From a virus, in the IMG/VR virus record IMGVR_UViG_3300046004_002364, positions 1-34,425 of that record: a stretch of DNA of 34,425 nt. The stretch is one strand, 5' to 3'. The translations under genes and the position numbers were made by a program. A model generated the notes under the pieces. That model made no database searches, had not been told where the DNA came from, and saw nothing but the letters and a program-made list of their open reading frames with translations. The first letter of the stretch is position 1. Every line of letters begins with the position of its first letter. This document shows positions 19,827-28,832 of the stretch, piece after piece.

Positions 19827-20266
19827 TAAAACTTAATTCCTAGTTCTTTTTCTGTAAGTATGTCGAACTTCCAACCACGGTCATTGCAGTATACTGCTGC
19901 AGCTCTCCACTTGGCTTCGTTGACACCCCATGTCATGACTTCATTAATATAACGCTTACTAGGCTTATTTATCACCACTGGAGGCCGCGTCTGCGCAAGA
20001 GGTTTTATTTCAACCACTACGGTATCGATCTTGCCTTCTGGCGTTTTCTTCTTGACAATGAAGTCTGGAAAGTATCGATGTACTCGATTATCAATCGGCG
20101 AGCGATAAGGAATCACTAACTCTTCGCTCCCCCACTGCACGACATTAGGATGCGAATCTAAGTACATCATGAACTTTAATTCCCATCGACTACGATATAC
20201 GATATTGTTCGAGTCTCCGATATACTTTTTAGTATTCTTTGGTCGAAACTTTCCCTTATAAGCCAT
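19826..20266 (-). CDS. 4: Head completion protein, T4 gp4 (gp50)-like
   Basis: 146 aa (T4 gp4 is 150). The opening MAYKGKFRPKNTKKYIGDSNNIVYRSRWELKFMMYLD, then WGSEELVIPY, HRYFPDFIV, VVEIKPLAQTRPP and INEVMTWGVNEAKWRAA match gp4 along its length. The motif RYFPDF...VVEIKP is a PD-(D/E)XK nuclease-like core, as noted for the gp4 family, which completes filled heads before tail joining. The ATG is six bases from the end of the minus-strand late box (20272-20279), so the message looks leaderless and no Shine-Dalgarno is seen. First gene of the minus tail operon. Confidence 0.92.
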   Translation of the reverse strand: MAYKGKFRPKNTKKYIGDSNNIVYRSRWELKFMMYLDSHPNVVQWGSEELVIPYRSPIDNRVHRYFPDFIVKKKTPEGKIDTVVVEIKPLAQTRPPVVINKPSKRYINEVMTWGVNEAKWRAAAVYCNDRGWKFDILTEKELGIKF

Positions 20267-20271
20267 AAATC

Positions 20272-20283
20272 TATTTATAAATA
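20272..20283. promoter_or_regulatory. Palindromic bidirectional late promoter TATTTATAAATA
   Basis: The 12-base sequence is its own reverse complement and holds one TATAAATA on each strand (plus 20276-20283; minus 20272-20279). It lies alone between gene 4 (minus) and gene 48 (plus) and should drive both tail cassettes. Confidence 0.8.
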
Positions 20284-20313
20284 AGATGATAGCCTTTTAA
20301 TTTGAGAGATAAC

Positions 20314-21609
20314 ATGGCACTTATTAGAGTAAATATCGACAGTTTCAAAAGAGATGCTGGTGGGCTTGTAAATAGAACGCTTCGAAATATTACTAATAAG
20401 CTCGAAGATAAACTTGAAAATGCTGTTGAAGATCTTTTTTCCAAAGCGTTAAAGAAGGTAGGTTTTTCTGATAGAATTGCTGCAGAGCTTTCCGCAAGAT
20501 TCGGAGATTCTTTGACTGTTGGTCTCGAAGACAAGTATTTTCAGACGTTTACAAGTGAAATGAAGCGGGCTTCTTGTGCCGACATTCGTAATAATTTCAA
20601 TCCTCAAGGTGGTGATCTTACCGGTGCTTCTCCTAACGCCGAAACATATGTTGATGCTATTCAACGCGCTTCGAATAAGATTGGTTTTGGCGATTTGCCT
20701 TCAATGCAGTTTCCTGATCATATCAGTGAAAAATATTATATGGCATTTAAATTTAAGCGCTATGCCCGGCCTTCTCCTCAAACCGTAGCAAAGCTTGATT
20801 TTGTACAAGCATTTGCTCTTCCTCTTCCAAAAGGCATAAGAGAAACTTTCAGTATTAGTGTTAGCGAAGGATCACAAGGACTGCTAGGTGGAGTCGCAGA
20901 TGTCGCGCAATTAGGACTCTCCGGAGGACTGACCGCTCAAAGAGCAACCGACGCTACAATGGCACTTGCTTATGGTGCGATGGTTCAGGCAGCAGGAGAT
21001 ATCGGTAGTGCTATATCACAAGGAATTGGAGCTGTTCCAAATCCTCATATTCAAGCATTGTTTAGCGGAGTTCCTCTTCGTGAGCACCGATTTGAATGGA
21101 CTTTTGCTCCTCGAAATCCGAATGAAAGCCAACAGTTGATGAATCTGTTGAAAGCAATGAAAGCTTATGCTTTACCATCATACAGCAGTCTAGGTACTGC
21201 GGCACTCGCTTATCCATTCTTATGTCAACCAGAACTCAAGATTGCTGGTACTGCACAGCTAATCAAATTTCAACCGTGTTTAATTCAATCAATCGAACTG
21301 AACTACTCTCCGCAAGGAATTCCTGCATTCTTCGAAGGCACAAGTCATCCTGCGTTTATCGAATGCTCGATGACAATGCTTGAAACACAAATTCAAACAT
21401 CTCGCGACTATGGTAGAGAAGGTGGAGATCGCTTAGCTGAGACACGTGAAACTGTATTAGATGGATTACAAAAAGGTATTGATAATATCACCGGCAAACC
21501 AGGCAATGAATTTCGAACTCTTTTAAATGACACCGGAAAAAACATCGACAAATTTATATCCAAACCAACGCCGACTACAGCTTCGCCTAAACAACAAACA
21601 GGAAGTTAA
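20314..21609 (+). CDS. 48: Baseplate tail-tube cap, T4 gp48-like
   Basis: 431 aa (T4 gp48 364). The start at ATG 20314 is chosen for GAGAG upstream; a TTG at 20302 is in frame but lacks a site. An N-terminal amphipathic helix region is followed by the conserved body: FPDHISEKYYMAFKFKRY, LPLPKGI, GVPLREHRFEWTFAPRNPNES, GTAALAYPFLCQPEL and FQPCLIQSIELNYSPQGIPAFFEGTSHPAFIECSM. This pattern is that of gp48-type proteins, which sit on the hub (gp27) and nucleate the tail tube with gp54. The C-terminal 50 residues are low complexity. First gene of the plus baseplate operon, from the palindromic late promoter. Confidence 0.87.
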   Translation: MALIRVNIDSFKRDAGGLVNRTLRNITNKLEDKLENAVEDLFSKALKKVGFSDRIAAELSARFGDSLTVGLEDKYFQTFTSEMKRASCADIRNNFNPQGGDLTGASPNAETYVDAIQRASNKIGFGDLPSMQFPDHISEKYYMAFKFKRYARPSPQTVAKLDFVQAFALPLPKGIRETFSISVSEGSQGLLGGVADVAQLGLSGGLTAQRATDATMALAYGAMVQAAGDIGSAISQGIGAVPNPHIQALFSGVPLREHRFEWTFAPRNPNESQQLMNLLKAMKAYALPSYSSLGTAALAYPFLCQPELKIAGTAQLIKFQPCLIQSIELNYSPQGIPAFFEGTSHPAFIECSMTMLETQIQTSRDYGREGGDRLAETRETVLDGLQKGIDNITGKPGNEFRTLLNDTGKNIDKFISKPTPTTASPKQQTGS

Positions 21610-21611
21610 AG

Positions 21612-22454
21612 ATGGCAAGATATTTTGATCGATTTCCAATTGTAGACTATGATGGAAACATTGCCAAGAATATCTTGGCGCGCGTCGATTTTACTGACAA
21701 AACGAAAAGAGACATCTATTCTACCTTTCAGTTTACTCTTGAAGAAGGGTTCGAGAGGCCGGATCTCTTGTCTTATAACTATTATGGATCTTCGAAGTTT
21801 GATTGGATGATCTATCTTACGAATAACATCGTCGATCCTTATTACGACTACTATAAATCTTCAGAAGATTTTAACAGTTACATTGCAACAAAATACGGAT
21901 CGAATTCAAATGCTCGATCGATTACTCTCTTCTATCGATTAAACTGGCATGAAGACGAAAGAACTATTACGACTCAACAGTATGATTCTCTTGTTGCAAA
22001 TGAAACATCGAACGCGCAAAAATATTGGAAGCCAAAACTTACAAATACTGGTGCAGTAATTGGTTACGAAAGACTCAAAGAAGAGTGGATAGTATCTACG
22101 AATAAAGTATTATCATTGTCTCTGACTGTTGCGCCATCAGAATTCGAAGTTGGAGATCGAGTATCTCAAACGAGCACCAGCGCATATGCTACCATCGACT
22201 ATATTGATCTTGAAAACAATCGCTTGACTGTAAAACATGTAAGCGGAACGTTTGCAGTGAATGCAGCAGAAGGAATAAGTGAAATAAAGGTATTAAGCCA
22301 AAATATACCTGAGGCCGAAGTTGAATACTGGTATGCAGTGAATGCATATGACGATGAGAAAGAAACAAACGAACTCAAGAGAAACGTAGTTGTTCTCAAG
22401 TCTTCTTACTTGGCAGAAGTAGAAAAACAATTCATACAACAAATAAGCACATAA
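21612..22454 (+). CDS. 53: Baseplate wedge protein, T4 gp53-like
   Basis: 280 aa (T4 gp53 196). The N-terminal 100 residues carry the gp53/LysM-associated wedge signature: RYFDRFPIVDYDG...NILARV, FTLEEGFERPDLLSYNYYGSSKFDWMIYLTNNIVDPYYDYYKS. The remaining part holds a beta-rich insert (SEFEVGDRVSQTSTSAYATIDYI...) and a coiled C-terminus (VEKQFIQQI). gp53 joins neighbouring wedges around the hub. It starts two bases after the gene 48 stop, with AGGAAG upstream. Confidence 0.9.
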   Translation: MARYFDRFPIVDYDGNIAKNILARVDFTDKTKRDIYSTFQFTLEEGFERPDLLSYNYYGSSKFDWMIYLTNNIVDPYYDYYKSSEDFNSYIATKYGSNSNARSITLFYRLNWHEDERTITTQQYDSLVANETSNAQKYWKPKLTNTGAVIGYERLKEEWIVSTNKVLSLSLTVAPSEFEVGDRVSQTSTSAYATIDYIDLENNRLTVKHVSGTFAVNAAEGISEIKVLSQNIPEAEVEYWYAVNAYDDEKETNELKRNVVVLKSSYLAEVEKQFIQQIST

Positions 22455-22455
22455 C

Positions 22456-23745
22456 ATGACTTCGATTAGAGACGGACAGTTTAAACTTAATGAATTCTTA
22501 TTAATTGATGCCACAGCCAAAACTGTTGAATGTGGTAAAGCACTTGATTTGACTCCTGTCTGCGTACAAGCAAACATCTATGAATCTGTACTCAATCCAA
22601 CTGTGCTCGCAGAGTTTGAATTCTATGACGCAAAAGGTATGTTTAATCATTTTGTTTTCACAGACAAAAGAATTATAATTGATTTTACGACAGACGAAGA
22701 GAATCAAAAATCTTCTATTCGATATGAATTTTATATCGTATCAGTTGACCCTGTTATTCCTACTAACGACGACAAAGCTGTTGTCTATAAACTTTCATGT
22801 GTGACATACGAAGTATGGAAGTCGGCTACTGTTCGTAACTTACCACTCGTCAGAAAAAAGATAGAATGTGAAAAGATGGTAAAAGCTTATCTTGAAGCAA
22901 TCGATTCTCAGAAACCTTTGTTCGCAGAAAAAACCCGCGGACTACATGCTTTCAACTTTACCGAAAAAACACCAATCGAATGCATCGATCAGATTCGATT
23001 GGAATACGCGATGTCTCAAGAATTTAAAGGTCATGCATTTTACTTCTTTGAAAACAAGTACGGGTTCGTTTTTAAGAGCATGGAAATGCTAATCAAAGAA
23101 GGCAAAGAGAATATTGGCGATAAGTGTTTCATGCAATCCGGATTAACAAATTTAAATATATCTGGCGCAAAGTGGAGAAACATTCTAGCTACGAAGCTTA
23201 TTCAAAACGGTAATCAAGGGCTTGCAAGAAGAATTGGAGCAGGGAGTAATTTAGTTAAACTCAAGAATAGTGTGACTGGCGAAATCGTTAATTTCCAAAC
23301 TAACCCCAAAAACCTAGAATTTCAAACATTGAATGAAAAATCTGTTTCTTCAAGCTTAAGAACCCAAGATGAAATAGGTAAAGACGAAGGAAATATTCAA
23401 ATTGTTCCCTTTGATCCAAGAATTGAAAACGCAGAACGAGCCGAAAAGAAAAACCAACTACCATATTATATGGCTCACTTCTTAACTACAGTTGCTCACG
23501 TTACGATTTACGGTGATAGCGCTATTTCTGCCGGTGATGTCATTAAGTGTCAATTTCCTGAACCGAGCGGTATTACAAGAGGAGAAACATCTCCAGTAAA
23601 TGAAGACAGTACGATGACGACTGGTAATTACATCATCGCAAAGTGTCGTCATATTCTGACTTTTAACGAAAAAGCAGAGTATATGCAAGCTTTCGAGCTT
23701 GTGAAAGATGGTATTGGTGGATTGCCACAAACACACGCAAATTAA
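22456..23745 (+). CDS. 27: Baseplate hub protein, T4 gp27-like
   Basis: 429 aa (T4 gp27 391). It begins SIRDGQFKLNEFLLIDATAKT...DLTPVCVQANIYESVLNPTVLAEFEFYDAKG, typical of the first tube-like domain of gp27. IRYEFYIVSVD, CEKMVKAYLEAID, FNFTEKTPIECIDQIRLEY, and a C-terminal beta domain (VTIYGDSAISAGDVIKCQFPEPSG...GNYIIAKCRHILTF) with the layout of hub/VgrG-like proteins follow. It forms the trimeric adaptor between spike (gp5) and tube. The gp5-like gene is eleven bases downstream, the usual 27-5 partnership although T4 does not place them together. Confidence 0.85.
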   Translation: MTSIRDGQFKLNEFLLIDATAKTVECGKALDLTPVCVQANIYESVLNPTVLAEFEFYDAKGMFNHFVFTDKRIIIDFTTDEENQKSSIRYEFYIVSVDPVIPTNDDKAVVYKLSCVTYEVWKSATVRNLPLVRKKIECEKMVKAYLEAIDSQKPLFAEKTRGLHAFNFTEKTPIECIDQIRLEYAMSQEFKGHAFYFFENKYGFVFKSMEMLIKEGKENIGDKCFMQSGLTNLNISGAKWRNILATKLIQNGNQGLARRIGAGSNLVKLKNSVTGEIVNFQTNPKNLEFQTLNEKSVSSSLRTQDEIGKDEGNIQIVPFDPRIENAERAEKKNQLPYYMAHFLTTVAHVTIYGDSAISAGDVIKCQFPEPSGITRGETSPVNEDSTMTTGNYIIAKCRHILTFNEKAEYMQAFELVKDGIGGLPQTHAN

Positions 23746-23755
23746 AGGATGATAG

Positions 23756-24565
23756 ATGCAAACCCCAAGATTCTTTGAAGGTATCGTAGCAGAAGATCCG
23801 ACTTCAGATCTCGGATTAGAAGCAGATGCGCCGCAGACAGGTAGAGTATTGGTCAGAGAAATTTTAGGACATTCCGATAGAGTGAACTCCGAAGATCTTT
23901 TGCCTGCTTATATTATGATGCCAACTACAAGTGCCGGTGTTTCAGGCATCGGACTTAGCCCGACAGGTCTCTTAAAGGGATCTCGAGTGATGTGTATGTC
24001 TCTTCCAGAACAAGCTGCAGCATATATTCTCGGCGTATTAAACTATGCTCCTGAAAATAATCATAGCGTATCTTCATATGCTCGAGGACAAGGCGAACCA
24101 GAATTGAAGACACAAAATCGTATTAAAGGAGAAGGCGCAACAGTTATTGAACCTGCTTCGAAGTATAAAGCGAGATATCCTTTCAATAATACAATGACTA
24201 CTCGTAGTGGCCATATCTTAGAATTTGATGATACTCCAGGATCAGAACGTGTACAAATCTTTCACAAGTCAGGATCTTATATCGAGATCTTACCAGATGG
24301 CACGATCGTCACAAAGTCTGTAAAAGATCATATTCAGTTGGCATTCGGTAACATTTCTATCTTCAATCAAGGCGATGAAAAAGGCGGTAAGGATATTGAA
24401 ATCACCTCGAACCAAGGCGGAATAGCCATTACAGCACAACAAGATGTCACTGTTTATGCCAATGAAGGCAACGTAGGAATTTTTGCAAACAACGGTACAG
24501 TTTCAATTACATCAAAATCTGGAGCGGTGGATATTCAGGCTGCAATTGTTGGAATCAATGCATGA
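23756..24565 (+). CDS. 5: Central spike protein, gp5/VgrG-like, without lysozyme domain
   Basis: 269 aa against 575 in T4. The N-terminal OB-fold (GRVLVREILGHSDRV..., about 1-110) is followed directly by a linker and the spike stem: TRSGHILEFDDTPGSERVQIFHKSGSYIEILPDG, then short repeated strands (ITSNQGGIAITAQQDVTVYANEGNVGIFANNGTVSITSKSG) typical of the triple-stranded beta-helix. No lysozyme domain lies between them, unlike T4. The tip would still be formed by a separate spike or by the C-terminus. Peptidoglycan cutting is probably supplied by the two minus-strand tail proteins. AAGGA ribosome site; ATGA overlap with the next gene. Confidence 0.86.
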   Translation: MQTPRFFEGIVAEDPTSDLGLEADAPQTGRVLVREILGHSDRVNSEDLLPAYIMMPTTSAGVSGIGLSPTGLLKGSRVMCMSLPEQAAAYILGVLNYAPENNHSVSSYARGQGEPELKTQNRIKGEGATVIEPASKYKARYPFNNTMTTRSGHILEFDDTPGSERVQIFHKSGSYIEILPDGTIVTKSVKDHIQLAFGNISIFNQGDEKGGKDIEITSNQGGIAITAQQDVTVYANEGNVGIFANNGTVSITSKSGAVDIQAAIVGINA

Positions 24566-25890
24566 AACCAATCGTCTACGTTCCTGAAGTTCCTAATTTA
24601 GAATGTGGTCCTAACGGGCAAATATCTTTCCGTCAAATGGAAGACTATTTCGTAGGCATTGCAAAGATCATTAGTCAACTCAAGTTACAGGCGAAGTTTA
24701 TTCAAGACGAGTGCGGAAAAGAACTCATCGAAGCTATTCGAGAAATAGAAAAGCTAGTCGATGATATTACTGGCATTCTGATGACTGACGTCTTTAAGAA
24801 GATCAAGTCAAAAGAACAAGAGATGAAATATAAGGTTCGCGAGTTTCTCAAAGAGATCGACGTCTTCTTTCAGAAGAAGATCGTTGAAGCTCTACTCAAA
24901 ATTGTTGATATTCTTGGAATTCCAAATCCACTCGAGATTCCAATTCCATTCATTACTGCTGTGACCTTATTAGATGAAGCCGGTAATCCGGTTCGTTATC
25001 AACCTGTGATCAAAGACTTCTTTACGAAAGAAGGTAAAGTCAAGATCAAAGCCGCCATGGCCGAAGACATCGAATCGATTCGAGCATTTTTTGGAGATGG
25101 CAAATATGACGGAACATTTGGAATTAAAAGCCCTGAGCATGAAGCCGAAGAATTTTGGCAGAAAGCTTTGGCATGGATGAAAGAACTTCTAAGCGATTTT
25201 ATTGCCGCGTGCATCAATGCGATGATTAAGTTGCTGACTAAGATTCCTATTATCGGTCCTATCATTGAACAACTTGGAACATTCATCGATCCGACGAAAC
25301 CCATTAAAGCACAATTAAAACTTGTGTATGAGAATTTTAAGAAGCGAATTAAAAAGGCCAAAGAAGACGTCTTATCGGGCAAAGCCGCGGAAGATTTTGG
25401 AGAGAAATTACTCCAAGAATTAATTGATTTTGTTTTAAATCTACCAATCCCACTCTTTGGAACTCTCGGTAATTTAATTGGATTTGATAAAGAATTGCGT
25501 AAAAGAAAAGAAACGATTCATTCAAAAGAAGAATTGTGGCATCGAATTGAAGATGCCTTTGAAGAAGCCATGGAGAAGATTAAGAAGTTCTTTCAGACAG
25601 ATTTTATTGCAAAGATACATGATATCATACTCAAAGCTCCAGCTTGGATTCTACAGCAGTTTCCGATCGTTGATAAGATCATCAAAGCAATTAAACTGAT
25701 TATCGATATCTGTCGCGGTAAAGTATCAATTTGTATGGTTTTAAATATTATTTTAAAACCGATATTTGGTATTCCAGATGCAATCTTAAAACTCATTCCG
25801 AATTGTATTGAGGTACGTCGAACAAAGTATGGGCTCGAGCCGAATCCAGACAATCTGCCAAAGTGGGCTCAACCCGCTTCTGCCGCGTGA
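24562..25890 (+). CDS. Large helical virion protein with hydrophobic helices, unknown
   Basis: 442 aa, almost all alpha-helical. Long charged helices (AIREIEKLVDDI, KSKEQEMKYKVREFLKEIDVFFQKK) alternate with hydrophobic ones (FIAACINAMIKLLTKIPIIGPIIEQL; LIDFVLNLPIPLFGTLGNLIGF; IILKAPAWILQQFPIVDKIIKAIKLIIDI; MVLNIILKPIFGIPDAILKLI). I do not recognise a named family. Coupled to gp5 by ATGA and inside the baseplate operon, it is very likely a virion component. The repeated amphipathic/hydrophobic segments suit a protein stored in the tube or hub that inserts into the host membrane; this is inference. Confidence 0.72.
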   Translation: MKPIVYVPEVPNLECGPNGQISFRQMEDYFVGIAKIISQLKLQAKFIQDECGKELIEAIREIEKLVDDITGILMTDVFKKIKSKEQEMKYKVREFLKEIDVFFQKKIVEALLKIVDILGIPNPLEIPIPFITAVTLLDEAGNPVRYQPVIKDFFTKEGKVKIKAAMAEDIESIRAFFGDGKYDGTFGIKSPEHEAEEFWQKALAWMKELLSDFIAACINAMIKLLTKIPIIGPIIEQLGTFIDPTKPIKAQLKLVYENFKKRIKKAKEDVLSGKAAEDFGEKLLQELIDFVLNLPIPLFGTLGNLIGFDKELRKRKETIHSKEELWHRIEDAFEEAMEKIKKFFQTDFIAKIHDIILKAPAWILQQFPIVDKIIKAIKLIIDICRGKVSICMVLNIILKPIFGIPDAILKLIPNCIEVRRTKYGLEPNPDNLPKWAQPASAA

Positions 25891-25906
25891 AGTGGATTAG
25901 GCTGTT

Positions 25907-26494
25907 ATGTTAGATCAATATTCAGTATCAGAAAATGGATATTTCTTTACGGATGTTAGCGCTCCGACAGTTGCTGATACTTCTTACGGGGATTTAAGTC
26001 CTCCAGTCGCAATACGCTTTACTGTGCAAGAACCGGGTGTGACTACGTTTGAAACCAGTGAAACTGTAATCGATGGTTGGTATATGCCAATATTCGTAAA
26101 CGAAGAGAATTGTATTGATGATTTTTTTCTGTGTGCAGTTTTTGTTTTCGTAGAAGCCCATGATATTGAAGTCGATAATTGGTATCCTTTTCGAGTTGAG
26201 AATATTAATAATTTTGAAGGTGGAAGAGTTATTGCATATGAAGATGCTGAAGTCATTTTCAATAATTTTGTGTATGATGCAAACGATAAGCTTGTTTCGT
26301 ATATTGAAACAAACAAAGCTACATCAGCTATGATACAGTATAGCTTTACTCGGTCGGCTGGTCCAGGATTAGATGCAATCGGTAGCAACGAAGATTATCA
26401 AACCTTTGCTTTTACAGGGCAAGTCGAGCTTCTCTCTGACGATGTTCCAAATGCTTCTATTGAAAACTACGAAGTAATACAAACAGTCGTATAA
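25907..26494 (+). CDS. Probable baseplate-associated beta protein, unknown
   Basis: 195 aa, acidic, mostly beta strand (e.g. PVAIRFTVQEPGVTTFETSETVIDGWYMPIF; FEGGRVIAYEDAEVIFNNFVYD), no cysteine pattern or catalytic motif, no signal peptide. Lies between the helical protein and gp25 in the same direction, so probably structural. No family recognised. Its end is followed after 4 bases by the late promoter that serves gp25. Confidence 0.65.
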   Translation: MLDQYSVSENGYFFTDVSAPTVADTSYGDLSPPVAIRFTVQEPGVTTFETSETVIDGWYMPIFVNEENCIDDFFLCAVFVFVEAHDIEVDNWYPFRVENINNFEGGRVIAYEDAEVIFNNFVYDANDKLVSYIETNKATSAMIQYSFTRSAGPGLDAIGSNEDYQTFAFTGQVELLSDDVPNASIENYEVIQTVV

Positions 26495-26498
26495 TCAT

Positions 26499-26506
26499 TA
26501 TAAATA
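26499..26506 (+). promoter_or_regulatory. T4-type late promoter TATAAATA before gene 25
   Basis: Exact consensus in the only gap of the baseplate operon. A start near 26512 would leave a short leader containing GTAGGG before ATG 26524. Confidence 0.65.
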
Positions 26507-26523
26507 AGATAAAGTAGGGTAAT

Positions 26524-26952
26524 ATGGTAGACAGAATCGACGCACTCACGACAAGGAAAACAACACAGCGTGATCCTGTGTTCACTGACTTCTATAACAA
26601 TTTCAATATTCATCCTCAGAATAAAAGACTCGCTCTTCATACTGACGAACAAGCCGTGAGAAGATCGATGCGTAACATCTTACAGACTAATACTAAAGAA
26701 CGTCTGTTTAATCCGGAATTTGGTGGAGGATTAAGAAAATTCTTATTTGAAGATATATCTGTCATGACATCGGATTTGATTAAAGATGCTGTGACGGATT
26801 CTATTACCAAACATGAACCTCGCGCAAGAATCATCGATGTCTTAGTAATATCAAATGAGTTTGCGCATTCTTATGAAGTATCAGTCTATTATGAGATAAT
26901 AAATAATGCTAATCCGCAGACACTTCAGCTAACCCTTTATAGAGTAAGATAA
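26524..26952 (+). CDS. 25: Baseplate wedge protein, T4 gp25-like (GpW/gp25 family)
   Basis: 142 aa (T4 gp25 132). The family core is unmistakable: DFYNNFNIHPQNKRLALHTDEQAVRRSMRNILQTNTKERLFNPEFGGGLRKFLFEDIS, then PRARIIDVLVISN and the terminal strand LTLYRVR. gp25 forms the wedge core with gp6 and gp53 and triggers sheath assembly. It has its own late promoter and a ribosome site GTAGGG. TAATG overlap with gene 6 makes the two translationally coupled. Confidence 0.95.
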   Translation: MVDRIDALTTRKTTQRDPVFTDFYNNFNIHPQNKRLALHTDEQAVRRSMRNILQTNTKERLFNPEFGGGLRKFLFEDISVMTSDLIKDAVTDSITKHEPRARIIDVLVISNEFAHSYEVSVYYEIINNANPQTLQLTLYRVR

Positions 26953-28832
26953 TGGCAGCAAATTCCAGTATAGTCCTTACACAGCTAGATTTCGATTCCT
27001 ATAAGGATTCGTTGAAGACATTTCTAAGATCTCAAGATAGATTTAAAGATTATGACTTCGACGGAAGCAACCTTTCTGTTCTTCTTGACGTGCTTTCGTA
27101 TAACACATATCAGAACGCTTTTTATCTGAACATGATCAGCAATGAAATGTTCCTCGATTCTGCGAAGTTGCGCGACAGTGTCATCTCTCACGCCAAAGAA
27201 TTAAACTATCTTCCGAGATCTTTTCGATCTTCATCGGCTGTCATTCAATTGGTAATTACTTCGACAAACACAGCGAAAAGATCGATCGTCATTCCAAAAG
27301 GCACATCTTTTACATCGCGTGTTGATGATTTCACTTACAATTTTAGTACTACTGAAAACTATGTGATTACGAACAGAACACCGTCAGGATCAAGTCTCGT
27401 ATATGAAAGCGAACCCATTCGAGTATACGAAGGCAGCTATTTAAGTGATACCTATACAGTAAACTATGATAGACCGCTTGTCTATAAGATTAGTAATAAA
27501 AGGGTCGATCTTGAAAGCGTATTAGTCACTGTCTTTGAAGATAATGGTACGACTGTTCAGACTTATAAAAGAGCGACGTCACTCTTCGGCCACGATGGAA
27601 ATGCAAAAGTCTTTTTCTTACAACCAGGAATTGGTGATGTATATGAAGTCGTTTTTGGTGATGGAGTTGTTGGAAGAAAACCAAAGAACAACTCTGCATG
27701 CATTATCGAGTATCGAACATGTAGCGGCGAACTTCCGAACGGAGCATTTAAGTTTATCAACACCGCAAGCATCGATGGAGAAACAAACATCGTAATTCAA
27801 ACTATTATTGCAGCTGCCGACGGTGCAGTTGCAGAAGATTTGAATTCTATTAAATATAATGCTCCTCGTGCATTCACTACACAAGAACGTGCTGTGACTT
27901 CTGAAGATTATGAGAACCTACTAAAAGCAAACTTTCCTGAAATCAATGCGGTGGTTGCATATGGTGGAGAAGATGCAACTCCTCCGCAATACGGCAGAAT
28001 CTTCTTATCAATCGATCTCGATGAAGTTGATGGTCTTCCAAAGATTAAAGAAGCAGAATATAAAAAGTTCTTAAGATCGAGATCTTCTGTTGCTATCGAA
28101 CCGCTCTTCGTTTCTCCTGATTATACGTATCTATATGTCAAAACGAATATCAAATACAATATTAACTTGACTGGTTTAAATCCAGAAGATATTCGTACTT
28201 TGGTGATTGACTCGATTCTGAATCACGCCTCTACCAATCTCAATAATTTTGGTCGTACTCTTCGTTACTCAAGATTTATTCGAGACGTTGATGCTGCAGA
28301 AAATAGTATTATTAGTAACGAAACAAAGATAGAGCTTGTGAAGTATTTGACACCTATATTGAGTACGACTGTCACTGGAAGTGCCACAACCACTTCAGGT
28401 TCTCTTGTATCATTGGCAACTTCAGGCGTAGTATCATCTGGCCAAAACGTAACGATCGACTTTAAAAACCCATTGCAAAATGATATTCCGGGCAAAGGTT
28501 CAGAGTATCTTACCGGTGATATTCATGTCGTAAGCTCTTCGACATTCACGTATAATGGTTTGTCAAATTGCCGTCTTGAAGATGATGGCGACGGCGCAAT
28601 GCGTATCGTCAATACTTCTGGAACGAATAATAGAACCATTTTGAAAATTGGAACTGTCGACTATGATACTGGTGTTATTCGAATCAATAACTTTAATATC
28701 ACGAATTATACCGGCACTTCTCTTAAAATCTATGCCAAACCACGCACGCTTGATATCACTTCTTCTCAGAACGTGATACTCAATATTCTTGAAAATGACG
28801 TCGACGTCTCAATTGAACAGATTAGAGAATAA
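26952..28832 (+). CDS. 6: Baseplate wedge protein, T4 gp6-like (gpJ family)
   Basis: 626 aa (T4 gp6 660). N-terminal helical part LDFDSYKDSLKTFLRSQDRFKDYDFDGSNLSVLLDVLSYNTYQNAFYLNMISNEMFLDSAKLRDSVISHAKELNYLPRSFRSS is the standard opening of gp6-type wedge proteins. The central part carries DVYEVVFGDGVVGRKPKNNS and FTTQERAVTSEDYENLLKANFPEINAVVAYGGED, the gpJ-like core. The C-terminal beta-rich part ends VDVSIEQIRE. It forms the inner wedge ring. Coupled to genes 25 and the next one by TAATG on both sides. Confidence 0.95.
   Translation: MAANSSIVLTQLDFDSYKDSLKTFLRSQDRFKDYDFDGSNLSVLLDVLSYNTYQNAFYLNMISNEMFLDSAKLRDSVISHAKELNYLPRSFRSSSAVIQLVITSTNTAKRSIVIPKGTSFTSRVDDFTYNFSTTENYVITNRTPSGSSLVYESEPIRVYEGSYLSDTYTVNYDRPLVYKISNKRVDLESVLVTVFEDNGTTVQTYKRATSLFGHDGNAKVFFLQPGIGDVYEVVFGDGVVGRKPKNNSACIIEYRTCSGELPNGAFKFINTASIDGETNIVIQTIIAAADGAVAEDLNSIKYNAPRAFTTQERAVTSEDYENLLKANFPEINAVVAYGGEDATPPQYGRIFLSIDLDEVDGLPKIKEAEYKKFLRSRSSVAIEPLFVSPDYTYLYVKTNIKYNINLTGLNPEDIRTLVIDSILNHASTNLNNFGRTLRYSRFIRDVDAAENSIISNETKIELVKYLTPILSTTVTGSATTTSGSLVSLATSGVVSSGQNVTIDFKNPLQNDIPGKGSEYLTGDIHVVSSSTFTYNGLSNCRLEDDGDGAMRIVNTSGTNNRTILKIGTVDYDTGVIRINNFNITNYTGTSLKIYAKPRTLDITSSQNVILNILENDVDVSIEQIRE

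Noticed and set aside
19960-19975. Minus-strand GATAAATA inside gene 4 as a late promoter
   Set aside because: First base deviates from the late consensus and it lies within coding sequence with coupled genes downstream.
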